From: DAOQAU01 sp964640325
Lineage (GTDB): Bacteria; Cyanobacteriota; Vampirovibrionia; Gastranaerophilales; Gastranaerophilaceae
Direction of reading: 5' to 3'
Length of the DNA: 64,000 bases
NCBI GenBank assembly: GCA_964640325.1
Contig: CAZXID010000007.1
Span: 1 to 64,000 of the forward strand
Below the pieces are notes generated by a model that saw only the letters and a program-made list of their open reading frames with translations, was not told the origin of the DNA and did not search any database. This document shows, in pieces, positions 57,176 to 64,000 of this stretch. Position numbers and translations under genes: made by a program. How positions within the stretch are numbered: the first letter of the stretch is position 1; each line of letters starts with the position of its first letter.

Positions 57176-57350
57176 AAGCTGAAAAATGACAACCAAATAT
57201 TACATCGGGATGTGGCAAGGACCAATGGGAAATGCCGCAAAAAGAAAACAACTAAATGTTGTTTTCGCTCATAGCTTACAGGGAGCTCTTGGTAGCGCGA
57301 AGCCCTGCCAAGCTGAAAAATGACAACCAAATATTACATCGGGATGTGGC
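57176..57350 (+). repeat. 41-bp direct repeat duplicating the tRNA-Pro 5' end
   Basis: Positions 57176-57216 and 57310-57350 are identical over 41 bp, covering 30 bp upstream of tRNA-Pro and its first 11 nt (CGGGATGTGGC). Between them lie a 9-bp hairpin (GAAAACAAC/GTTGTTTTC, 57244-57266) and a near-copy of the tRNA D arm (AGCTCTTGGTAGCGC, 57284-57298). Confidence 0.9.
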
Positions 57351-57416
57351 GCAGCTTGGTAGCGCACCTCGCTTGGGACGAGGGGGTCGCACGTTCAAAT
57401 CGTGTCATCCCGACCA
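57340..57416 (+). tRNA. tRNA-Pro(UGG)
   Basis: A cloverleaf folds: acceptor CGGGATG/CATCCCG, D arm GCGCAGCTTGGTAGCGC, anticodon stem CCTCG/CGAGG with loop CTTGGGA (anticodon UGG), and T arm GCACG-TTCAAAT-CGTGT. CCA is encoded at 57414-57416, unlike the other tRNAs here. A terminator follows within 5 bp. Confidence 0.95.
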
Positions 57417-57420
57417 TTTA

Positions 57421-57446
57421 AAAACCGTCCCCAAAGGCGGTTTTTT
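57421..57446 (+). terminator. Terminator of tRNA-Pro
   Basis: AAAACCG(T)CC pairs with GGCGGTTTT over a short loop and runs into TTTTTT, just before the yidC leader. Confidence 0.8.
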
Positions 57447-57473
57447 AAATAAAATACAAAGGAATTAGAAAAT

Positions 57474-58556
57474 ATGGATTTTGTAACTTTAACGATAGAG
57501 GCGCTAAGGGCTTTATCAAATATAGTCGGCAATTACGGAATAGGAATTATCCTGCTTACAATTGTTGTAAGACTTTTAATGTGGCCTTTGAGCGTTTCGC
57601 AGCAGCGTTCAATGAAGACTATGCAGATGCTTCAGCCAAAGTTGAAAGCTATTCAAGACAGATATAAAAGTGATCCCCAGACCATGCAGCGCAAAATGAT
57701 GGAGTTTTACAAGGAGCACAAATTCAATCCGATGTCGGGATGTTTCCCTCTTTTGCTTCAAATGCCTATATTTATTTTGCTTTATTCTGCTTTGATGAGC
57801 CCTCAATTTATACAAATAGCAGGTGATACACAGTTTTTATTTATAAAAAGGCTTGATGCAACACTCAAAACTTCTGCGGGAGTCTCTTTTGACGGAATAA
57901 TGAATGTTTCAAAATACGATACTTTTTATTTGGGCAAGACCGCCAAGGTTTATCTTCCGACAGAAACAATCGAAAATGTGAAAATAGAAAAACCCAATAA
58001 GGCACTTGAGGTTCAAGGAGATGTGAATCCCGGTCAGTCCATTGATTTCAAAGTCAGTTTAGACAGCCTTGATTTAAAATTCAGCCAGCTTGATCAGATT
58101 CAAAAAACCGAGTTAACGATTACAAATGCACAAAACAGGGAAAGCGAAAAAGTTGATTTTGTCAGAAAAAACGGGCTTCTTGTTTACTCAATGCCGACAA
58201 AAGAAGTAAAAAGTTCGCTCCATTATGATGTTTTGCTTTTGATTGTAATATTCGGGCTTACAATGGTTGCAACACAAAAAATTATGATGGCAACTACAAA
58301 CACTCAAAACCAAGACCCTACTCAACAGGCAATTCAAAAGTCTATGGGCGCTTTTATGCCTATCATGATTACCGCAACTTTTGTTTTCATCCCGATTCCC
58401 GCAGGTGTTTTGCTTTATTTAATTTCAAGCAACGTTATTCAGGTTATACAAACCGTTGTAATTAATAAACAGCTTGAAATCGAGGATGACAAGAAAAATC
58501 AAAAAATAGATGATGATGCGGTTAAAACCGCTAAAAAAATCGAACCGAAGGGGTAA
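57474..58556 (+). CDS. yidC: Membrane protein insertase YidC/Oxa1
   Basis: YidC inserts and folds inner-membrane proteins, alone or with SecYEG. The 360-residue protein has five core membrane segments. The first holds the essential Arg (LLTIVVRLLMWPLSV), then the charged cytoplasmic hairpin (QQRSMKTMQMLQPKLKAIQD), and LLLQMPIFILLYSAL as the second. The last three lie between about residues 248 and 330 (LLLIVIFGLTMV, FMPIMITATFVF, LLYLISSNVIQV). A non-membrane insertion of about 125 residues sits between the second and third, facing the periplasm. There is no large N-terminal P1 domain. AAAGGAATT precedes the ATG. queA starts directly at the stop. Confidence 0.94.
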   Translation: MDFVTLTIEALRALSNIVGNYGIGIILLTIVVRLLMWPLSVSQQRSMKTMQMLQPKLKAIQDRYKSDPQTMQRKMMEFYKEHKFNPMSGCFPLLLQMPIFILLYSALMSPQFIQIAGDTQFLFIKRLDATLKTSAGVSFDGIMNVSKYDTFYLGKTAKVYLPTETIENVKIEKPNKALEVQGDVNPGQSIDFKVSLDSLDLKFSQLDQIQKTELTITNAQNRESEKVDFVRKNGLLVYSMPTKEVKSSLHYDVLLLIVIFGLTMVATQKIMMATTNTQNQDPTQQAIQKSMGAFMPIMITATFVFIPIPAGVLLYLISSNVIQVIQTVVINKQLEIEDDKKNQKIDDDAVKTAKKIEPKG

Positions 58557-59615
58557 ATGGGGGTAAATAGAACTTTGTTAACCTCCGATTTTGATTATAT
58601 TTTACCTGAAGAATTGATTGCACAAAGTCCCTGCCGAAAGCGCAGCGATTCAAAGATGATGGTGCTTGAAAAAAATTCAAAAAAAACAACTCACAAACAT
58701 TTTTTTGATATTGTCGATTTTTTAGACAAAAACGATGTTTTGATTTTGAATAATACAAAAGTTATTCCTGCAAGGCTTTTTGGACAAAAGATTACAGGAG
58801 CCAAAGTTGAAATTTTTCTTCTTAAGGATTTGGGTAACAATCATTGGGAAGCTCTGTTGAAACCTTCAAAGAGAATTAATGCAGGTAATATAATAAAAAT
58901 ATCACCTGAGCTTGGAGTTAGGGCAATAAAATTTATTGATGGCGGGAAATGGCTTATAGAATTTCTTTGCAAGGGGAATGTAAAAGAGATTTTGCAAAAA
59001 GTCGGAAATGTTCCGCTTCCGCCTTATATTGAGAGGAAATTGTCTGATGAAGATGTAAAAAAACTCGATTTTGAGCGTTATCAAACGGTTTTTGCGCAAA
59101 AAGAGGGGTCTGTTGCGGCACCTACTGCGGGTTTACATTTTACAAAAGAAATCCTTGAAAAACTTGAGAAAAAGGGGGTTGGAATTGCCTATGTCACACT
59201 TGATGTAGGACTTGGAACTTTCAGACCGGTGAAATGCGAAAATATTTTAGAGCACAAAATGGAAATTGAAACCTTTGAAATAACCGAGGAAACCGCAAAA
59301 ATTATAAATGAAGCAAGGAAAAATAAAAAAAATATCGTTGCGGTCGGAACAACTTCTGTCAGAACTTTAGAAACCGCTTTTCAAAAATACGGTGAAATAA
59401 AAGCTTGTAGGGACAATTCTCAATTATTTATTTATCCTCCTTATAAATTTAAAGTTGTTGATAAACTTTTAACAAACTTTCACCTGCCAAAATCAACTCT
59501 TTTGATGTTAGTCAGCGCCTTTGCAGGGAAGGAGTTTGTTCTGGAAGCATACAAAAACGCCATAGAGCAAAAATATCGTTTTTACAGCTACGGCGATTGT
59601 ATGTTTATTTATTAA
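58557..59615 (+). CDS. queA: S-adenosylmethionine:tRNA ribosyltransferase-isomerase
   Basis: QueA transfers the ribosyl part of SAM to preQ1 in tRNA, forming epoxyqueuosine. The 352 residues have the family blocks DFDYILPEELIAQ at the N terminus, LILNNTKVIPARLFG, PLPPYIER, GSVAAPTAGLHFT, VGLGTFRPV, VAVGTTSVRTLE and TNFHLPKSTLLMLVSAFAG at the C terminus. Length is normal. The ATG directly follows the yidC stop codon (TAAATG), so translation is probably coupled; the end of yidC has AAGGGG. It ends 3 bp before the convergent lpxA stop. Confidence 0.96.
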   Translation: MGVNRTLLTSDFDYILPEELIAQSPCRKRSDSKMMVLEKNSKKTTHKHFFDIVDFLDKNDVLILNNTKVIPARLFGQKITGAKVEIFLLKDLGNNHWEALLKPSKRINAGNIIKISPELGVRAIKFIDGGKWLIEFLCKGNVKEILQKVGNVPLPPYIERKLSDEDVKKLDFERYQTVFAQKEGSVAAPTAGLHFTKEILEKLEKKGVGIAYVTLDVGLGTFRPVKCENILEHKMEIETFEITEETAKIINEARKNKKNIVAVGTTSVRTLETAFQKYGEIKACRDNSQLFIYPPYKFKVVDKLLTNFHLPKSTLLMLVSAFAGKEFVLEAYKNAIEQKYRFYSYGDCMFIY

Positions 59616-59618
59616 AAT

Positions 59619-60428
59619 TTATTCCGCTTCATCCCCTCTTTGGGCGGCAGATTTATGTGTTTTTAGGGTTACGCCTCTTTTTGAAGTTTGGATAAATTCA
59701 ATCATTCTGTCAACATATTGATTTGTCGGTAATTCTTTTTTTATTTTTTCAATTGCCTGAGTTGTATTAAATTCCGGCGAAACAAGAAGCTTAAATGCGT
59801 TGTTTGCAATAGTCCTGTCTTCTTGGGAAACTCCTCTGCGTTTAAGTGCAATTACGTTAAGTCCTTGCGGAATAGGAGGTCTTCCCTCGCCTTTTGAGTA
59901 AGGCAAAATATCCTGACGTGCTGCTGAAAACCCGCTTATAATTGCCATTTCACCTATTCTTAAATTTTGGTGAAAAACGCTCATCCCGCCGATAAACGCG
60001 CCGAATCCGACCTGAACATGTCCTCCTAGTGTAACCAAATTGGCAAGAATAACTTCGTCTTCCAGTTTGCAGTTGTGTGCAATGTGAGATCCTACCATAA
60101 GAAGACATTTGTTTCCGACTGTAGTTGTCATATCCCCGCAATTTGCCGCACGGTTTATTGTAACATTTTCTTTTATCAAGCAATTTGCACCAACTATTAC
60201 TTTTGTGGGCTCATTTTTATAGCCTAAATCTTGAGGCGCGGTTCCTATGCTTGCAAAAGGATTGATTATTGTTCCTTCACCGATTTCACAATGTTCTAAA
60301 TAAGCGTTTGCAAGGATTTTTATTCCACTTGCCAGTTTGACATTTTCTCCGATTACAACATTCGGGCCTATAAATACATCCTTTTCAATTTGTGCGGATT
60401 TGTGTATAATTGCTGTTTTGTCTATCAT
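59619..60428 (-). CDS. lpxA: UDP-N-acetylglucosamine O-acyltransferase LpxA
   Basis: LpxA adds the first 3-hydroxyacyl chain to UDP-GlcNAc in lipid A synthesis. The 269-residue protein has the N-terminal left-handed beta-helix of hexapeptide repeats (IHKSAQIEKDVFIGPNVVIG onward), the catalytic His in VGSHIAHNCKLED near residue 121, and the helical C terminus beginning with GLNVIALKRRGVS. It is the last gene of rfaE2-lpxD-lpxC-fabZ-lpxA, 18 bp after fabZ. AAAGGGTG precedes the ATG. Confidence 0.96.
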   Translation of the reverse strand: MIDKTAIIHKSAQIEKDVFIGPNVVIGENVKLASGIKILANAYLEHCEIGEGTIINPFASIGTAPQDLGYKNEPTKVIVGANCLIKENVTINRAANCGDMTTTVGNKCLLMVGSHIAHNCKLEDEVILANLVTLGGHVQVGFGAFIGGMSVFHQNLRIGEMAIISGFSAARQDILPYSKGEGRPPIPQGLNVIALKRRGVSQEDRTIANNAFKLLVSPEFNTTQAIEKIKKELPTNQYVDRMIEFIQTSKRGVTLKTHKSAAQRGDEAE

Positions 60429-60446
60429 TTTTCACCCTTTCAGCTT

Positions 60447-60893
60447 TTAAGCCTGCTTCATGCAAACAGTCATATCAGCTTCTACTGTTACTATTCCGTC
60501 AACCGAACCGATTGCATGGCATTTTGCAATAGGCCCTTTCATTTTTAATAATTGAATTTCCATTTCAAACTTGTCGCCGGGTCTCACAATGCTTTTAAAT
60601 CTTACATTTTCCATTGATGCAAATAGCGGCAGCATCCCCTTGAAATGCTCCAAGCATAACAAAATAGGGGCAGAACACTGAGCCATGGCTTCAACTTGTA
60701 AAACGCCGGGCATGATAGGATTGCCGGGAAAATGTCCTTGGAAAAATTCATCATTCATTGTTACATTTTTATACCCTTTTGAATATTTGCCCGGAACACA
60801 TTCGGTTATTCTATCCACGAGCAAAAAAGGATACCGATGGGGGATCATTTGCATGATTTCTATTGTATTAAAGCTTAAAATTTTGTCTGTCAT
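60447..60893 (-). CDS. fabZ: 3-hydroxyacyl-ACP dehydratase FabZ
   Basis: FabZ dehydrates 3-hydroxyacyl-ACP in fatty acid elongation and so competes with the lipid A acyltransferases for substrate. The 148-residue hot-dog protein has MIPHRYPFLLVDRI with the catalytic His, and GHFPGNPIMPGVLQVEAMAQ with the catalytic Glu. Placement between lpxC and lpxA is common in diderm bacteria. AGGAGAG precedes the start. Confidence 0.97.
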   Translation of the reverse strand: MTDKILSFNTIEIMQMIPHRYPFLLVDRITECVPGKYSKGYKNVTMNDEFFQGHFPGNPIMPGVLQVEAMAQCSAPILLCLEHFKGMLPLFASMENVRFKSIVRPGDKFEMEIQLLKMKGPIAKCHAIGSVDGIVTVEADMTVCMKQA

Positions 60894-60962
60894 TTTGTCT
60901 CTCCTTTTCTTACATTATCATAATTATTTTATTTTTTTGCTTTTTTAATTTATTTTTAATAT

Positions 60963-61772
60963 CTATATTTTTATTAATTTGTCTTTGAGCATTTTTGCGG
61001 CTTTGACATGAACGGCATGTCCTGCTTCTTTGACTATAATCTGAGCTTTTAAATCAAGCGGGTTTATTCCCGTAAGGTACAAATCGCCGATTAAGTCAAG
61101 GATTTTATGTTTGATCGGTTCAAGACAACTTCTGAGCTGAGTTGTATAGCTTTCCCCGTTAAGTCCGACAGTGTTTTCCATCGTAACTCCTTTTGCAAAA
61201 CCGAAAAGCTGGAATTTTCTTAAATCTTTTAAATACCCAAAAGTCCTTGCGTTTATTATTTCATCTTCGCTTCTTCCGTTAAACGATACCCATGTCTGAT
61301 TAAGTTCAGGATGATCATATTTAACAGAATAGGTTATATTAAGCTCTTTGTCGGGGATAATTATAAGGTGAGTTTTGCCGTTAAGGTAGTAAACGGGTTC
61401 TTTTACGCTATAATTTATTTTCTCGTTTTTTTCACAGCCGGCTTTTTTAAATAATTCCACCCATTCTTTCGCGCTTCCGTCAAGAATAGGCATTTCCGGC
61501 TTTGAGATATGAACATCAAGAGAATCTATGCCTAAAAAGGCGCAGGCAGCTGAAAAGTGTTCTGTGAGCATAACTTTTGTTTTGCCGTTACCTAAAACAA
61601 CGCAGTGATCGGTTGAAATTACGCTGTCAACATCAAGAATTATAGGTTCTGCCGATTCTTCGACAAAAAACCTTATTTTACCTTTTGAAGACGGTAAAAT
61701 TTGAACGCAACATTCACGATTTTTCATCAGACCGTTGCCTTTTACCTCGATTTTTTTTAAAACAGTTGTCAT
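60963..61772 (-). CDS. lpxC: UDP-3-O-acyl-N-acetylglucosamine deacetylase LpxC
   Basis: LpxC is the zinc deacetylase that commits the cell to lipid A. The 269 residues show the zinc-ligand His in LTEHFSAACAFLGID, the loop PEMPILDGSA, ARTFGYLKDLRKF, and the remaining ligands in KHKILDLIGDLYLTG (His and Asp). The catalytic His is in EAGHAVHVK. Changes such as EHFSAA in place of the usual EHLLSAL are mild. It lies 17 bp after lpxD and 69 bp before fabZ. Confidence 0.95.
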   Translation of the reverse strand: MTTVLKKIEVKGNGLMKNRECCVQILPSSKGKIRFFVEESAEPIILDVDSVISTDHCVVLGNGKTKVMLTEHFSAACAFLGIDSLDVHISKPEMPILDGSAKEWVELFKKAGCEKNEKINYSVKEPVYYLNGKTHLIIIPDKELNITYSVKYDHPELNQTWVSFNGRSEDEIINARTFGYLKDLRKFQLFGFAKGVTMENTVGLNGESYTTQLRSCLEPIKHKILDLIGDLYLTGINPLDLKAQIIVKEAGHAVHVKAAKMLKDKLIKI

Positions 61773-61789
61773 TTCTAACCTTCGGGGGC

Positions 61790-62884
61790 TTAAGCCTCTG
61801 CGTTCCCTTCTTCAAATGTTTTCAGCAGCGGTTCGTATTTTTTGAATTTTTTAATGAGTTCGTCTGCATCTTTCATTGTTTTAAGCTGACGTATAAATTC
61901 TTTTCTTGGCATTGCCGGATAGCCTATGACTATGCTTTTTTCGGGAAAACTTTTTGAAACACCTGATTTTGCGGCTATGATACAGTCATTGCCTATGCTT
62001 ATATGATCTGCAATTCCTACTTGACCGGCTATCACGACTCTGTCGCCAATAACACAACTTCCCGCAATCCCTACCTGAGAAATAATCATACAGCCTCTGC
62101 CTATTTTGCAGTTATGACCTATCATTACCTGGTCATCTATTTTTGTTTCATCGCCTATGATGGTGTCTTCGAGAGTTCCTCTGTCAATAGTCGTATTTGC
62201 TCCGATTTCTACATTTTTTCCGATTTGAACAGAGCCTATTGATGGAATTTTAAAAATTTTGTGAGAACTGTTTTCTTCCAAAATAGCTCCGTCTTTTCTT
62301 GCCTGTTCAATGTTATCGGGATTTTCTGTTACAAAGCTGAAGCCGTCTGAGCCCAGTGATACTCCATGATGTAAAATTACATTATCATTTACAATAACTC
62401 TGTCGCCGATATTTACACCGGGGTGAAAAAAGCAGTTTTTGCCGATTTTTACGTTGCTTCCTATATAAGAGTTTGCAACTATTTTTGTTCCGTCTGCTAT
62501 TTGAGCGCCTCTTGAAACAACTACGTTAGGGCCTATTGCAACATTTTCGCCCAACTTGACATCAGGATAAACTATTGCGCTGGGGTGGACTCCTTTTTGA
62601 GTTTCAGGCTCTCTATAAAAAAGATTTAGCAATTTCATCATTGCAAGGCGCGGTCTTTCTACTTCAATCGTGCTTATATTGTCAAAATTAACTCCCAGCG
62701 GCACAAGTGCTGCTTTTGCCCTTGTTTTTGCCAGATTTTGAATTTCTTCCTCGCTCAGTGCCAGTGCAAGACAGTTTTCATCGGCAAGAAGCGGAGGCGC
62801 AAGCATCGAAATTTTTGCATCTTCTGCCTTATTAAGCAGTCCGCCGACTATTTGTGTTATTTCCTCAATTGAATAGGTTTTCAT
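61790..62884 (-). CDS. lpxD: UDP-3-O-(3-hydroxyacyl)glucosamine N-acyltransferase LpxD
   Basis: LpxD adds the N-linked acyl chain in lipid A synthesis. The 364-residue protein has an N-terminal uridine-binding domain (about 1-100), a long hexapeptide-repeat beta-helix (PSAIVYPDVKLGENVAIGPN onward), the conserved HHGVSLGSDGFSF and the catalytic His in IGHNCKIGRGCMI near residue 250. A C-terminal helix follows. It leads the lpxD-lpxC-fabZ-lpxA run; rfaE2 ends 60 bp upstream. AGGAG precedes the ATG. Confidence 0.96.
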   Translation of the reverse strand: MKTYSIEEITQIVGGLLNKAEDAKISMLAPPLLADENCLALALSEEEIQNLAKTRAKAALVPLGVNFDNISTIEVERPRLAMMKLLNLFYREPETQKGVHPSAIVYPDVKLGENVAIGPNVVVSRGAQIADGTKIVANSYIGSNVKIGKNCFFHPGVNIGDRVIVNDNVILHHGVSLGSDGFSFVTENPDNIEQARKDGAILEENSSHKIFKIPSIGSVQIGKNVEIGANTTIDRGTLEDTIIGDETKIDDQVMIGHNCKIGRGCMIISQVGIAGSCVIGDRVVIAGQVGIADHISIGNDCIIAAKSGVSKSFPEKSIVIGYPAMPRKEFIRQLKTMKDADELIKKFKKYEPLLKTFEEGNAEA

Positions 62885-62944
62885 ATTTTTCTCCTGTTAT
62901 AGTTTTTCTTAATTCTAATATTAATTTAAATATTTATCAAATTA

Positions 62945-63415
62945 TTAAGATTTTTTCATTGCTTCAATCAAATCGGTTGTAGATTTCCCTTCAACAAAAT
63001 CTATAAATTCAATTCTGCCGCCGTTTTTGAGTATGACATCGGCTTCGGGAAGGGTGTTTTTATTGTAATCGGCACCTTTGGTGTGAATGTCAGGCTTTAT
63101 TTGGTCAAGCAAGTCTTTGGGTGAATCTTCGTCAAAAAATATAACATAATCCACACAACACAAAGCACATAAAACCTCTGCTCGGTCCTGCTCAGGATTA
63201 ATCGGTCTGCCTTGGCCTTTTATTTTTCTGACGGATTTATCCGAATTTAAAAGTACAATCAAAACATCTGCAAAGCTTTTGGTTTTTTGAAGGTATCTGA
63301 CATGTCCTAAGTGTAAAATATCAAAACACCCATTTGTGGTAACGATTTTTTTGCCTTCTTTTTTGAGTTTTTGCACAAAAGAATTGATATTCTCTTTTTT
63401 TATTACCTCGCCCAT
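62945..63415 (-). CDS. ADP-heptose synthase adenylyltransferase domain (RfaE2/HldE C-terminal type)
   Basis: This 156-residue nucleotidyltransferase has TNGCFDILHLGHVRYLQK with the HxGH site near residue 35 and the motif KSVRKIKGQGRPINPEQDRA typical of RfaE domain II, which makes ADP-heptose from heptose-1-phosphate. The kinase domain found fused in E. coli HldE is absent, so it must be encoded elsewhere. Position before lpxD fits LPS core synthesis. ADP-heptose is also an innate immune signal in animal hosts. AGAGAGGG precedes the ATG. Confidence 0.9.
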   Translation of the reverse strand: MGEVIKKENINSFVQKLKKEGKKIVTTNGCFDILHLGHVRYLQKTKSFADVLIVLLNSDKSVRKIKGQGRPINPEQDRAEVLCALCCVDYVIFFDEDSPKDLLDQIKPDIHTKGADYNKNTLPEADVILKNGGRIEFIDFVEGKSTTDLIEAMKKS

Positions 63416-63458
63416 TTATGCCCTCTCTTGAATTTATAAGTCAAATGTAGCACATAAA

Positions 63459-63627
63459 CAGTAAATAGTAAATGGTAAATAGTGAAAGGTGGAGAGTGAG
63501 TAGTGACGGGATTTTTTGTAACTTTTCAAACGTTCACCCATTCAGCCTTTCACCCCTCACCCGAAATTCTGCCCTCGCTTACAAGGGGCGAGGGCAGAAT
63601 TTCACTCCCTGACCCCCTGACCTTTCA
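63459..63627. repeat. Heptad repeat block with hairpin
   Basis: The left part (from 63459) reads CAGTAAA, TAGTAAA, TGGTAAA, TAGTGAA and degenerate units; inverted units such as GTTCACC, TTTCACC and CTCACCC follow near 63529-63562. A perfect 13-bp stem ATTCTGCCCTCGC/GCGAGGGCAGAAT lies at 63566-63600. No gene is in this 280-bp interval. Confidence 0.65.
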
Positions 63628-63635
63628 CTTAATAA

Positions 63636-63664
63636 TTGTCAATTAACATAAATAATGTTACAAT
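63636..63664 (+). promoter_or_regulatory. Promoter of the sigma-factor gene
   Basis: TTGTCA (63636-63641) and TACAAT (63659-63664) are spaced by 17 bp, giving a start near 63671 and a leader of about 25 nt with GGAG. Confidence 0.65.
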
Positions 63665-63695
63665 TAAATTGTCAGAAGAGATATCGGAGAAACCT

Positions 63696-64000
63696 TTGCA
63701 GCAACAGGAAGATACTTTTGTACAGATTCATAAATGGTTGTTGACTTACAGAGAGTCTAAGGATGTAAAGCTGAAAAAACAGCTGAAGAATCTTATTGTA
63801 ATAGCGGCAATGCCATTTGTTAAAAGAATTGCATGCGGTCTTGCGCGGCGTGCAACCGACCCTGTCGATGATCTTATTCAGGTCGGCTCTCTGGGGCTTG
63901 TAAAAGCCATAGATTTATATAATCCTGAAATAAGCAATAAATTCAAAACTTATGCGACATATCTTATAACGGGTGAAATCAAGCATTATTTGAGAGATAA
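63696..64000 (+). CDS. Sigma-70 family RNA polymerase sigma factor (5' part, cut by window end)
   Basis: The visible 101 codons match region 2 of a group 3 sigma factor (SigF/SigB-like): LIVIAAMPFVKRIACGLARR, then DPVDDLIQVGSLGLVKAIDL (core binding) and FKTYATYLITGEIKHYLRD (region 2.3-2.4). There is no region 1.1. The TTG at 63696 is chosen because GGAG (63686-63689) stands 6 nt before it; a TTG at 63669 would lie at the transcription start. The rest lies beyond the window. General stress or development sigma roles are possible. Confidence 0.88.
   Translation, partial: MQQQEDTFVQIHKWLLTYRESKDVKLKKQLKNLIVIAAMPFVKRIACGLARRATDPVDDLIQVGSLGLVKAIDLYNPEISNKFKTYATYLITGEIKHYLRD

Overview
The window looks like a low-GC, non-photosynthetic member of the Cyanobacteriota, most likely a gut-type Melainabacterium/Vampirovibrionia (order Gastranaerophilales). 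The strongest sign is the RNA polymerase operon, in which beta-prime is split into rpoC1 and rpoC2, a hallmark of the cyanobacterial lineage. No photosynthesis gene is visible. A Raetz-type lipid A block (rfaE2, lpxD, lpxC, fabZ, lpxA), waaA, a porin-like barrel and an SLH-domain protein indicate a diderm envelope. Hybrid-cluster protein and a 2-hydroxyacyl-CoA dehydratase-type activase suggest anaerobic life. The species assignment is inference.

Layout. 1-7.3 kb: recF behind a short iteron array, a glutaredoxin, an M49-like metallopeptidase, a class V aminotransferase, waaA and a stand-alone BadF/BcrA activase. 7.3-16.8 kb: rpoB-rpoC1-rpoC2 with heptad repeats in both internal junctions. 16.8-20.5 kb: miaB, then an overlapping pair of an adenosylhomocysteinase-like protein and an HD hydrolase. 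20.5-24.3 kb: SLH protein, TPR lipoprotein-like secreted protein and TonB-like protein. 24.3-26.8 kb: Rrf2 regulator with a palindromic operator, Hcp and a cupin (a probable nitric oxide or hydroxylamine response unit). 26.8-27.7 kb: tmRNA (ssrA) with unusual flanking copies of its own ends. 27.9-35.8 kb: a DapL-like aminotransferase and a signalling block (HD-GYP/GAF protein, TPR protein, two LuxR-type regulators, pentapeptide protein). 35.9-41.3 kb: a GT2 glycosyltransferase, a D-2-hydroxyacid dehydrogenase with a flavoprotein, a SulP transporter and small membrane or secreted proteins. 41.3-42.4 kb: two tRNA-Arg genes amid repeat debris. 42.4-48.1 kb: alaS, small membrane proteins, a REP-associated transposase, dut, and rpsP with a long acidic tail. 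48.2-53.8 kb: histidine kinase, response regulator, a degenerate GspE/PilB-like ATPase, a prepilin-like protein and a LuxR regulator. 54-58.6 kb: porin, Orn/Lys/Arg decarboxylase family protein, tRNA-Pro (with a copied leader) and yidC. 58.6-64 kb: queA, the lipid A operon, and the 5' part of a sigma-70 gene cut off by the window end.

Most unusual. (i) Stable RNA genes carry partial copies of their own ends: tmRNA and tRNA-Pro each have a 33-41 bp direct repeat of promoter-proximal DNA plus the first 10-11 nt of the RNA, lying downstream of the best promoter, so the copy would be transcribed in the precursor leader. The tmRNA and tRNA-Arg(CCU) genes also have 18-bp copies of their 3' ends about 210 bp downstream. 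(ii) Five genes (recF, miaB, the REP transposase, dut and a small secreted protein) have a TATAAT/TAAAAT hexamer exactly 6 nt before the ATG and no Shine-Dalgarno, which implies leaderless mRNAs. (iii) The REP-associated transposase carries a perfect copy of its own 26-bp palindrome inside its reading frame. (iv) Cyanobacterial-style heptad repeats sit inside the RNA polymerase operon and elsewhere. No CRISPR array, rRNA operon or complete insertion sequence was seen.
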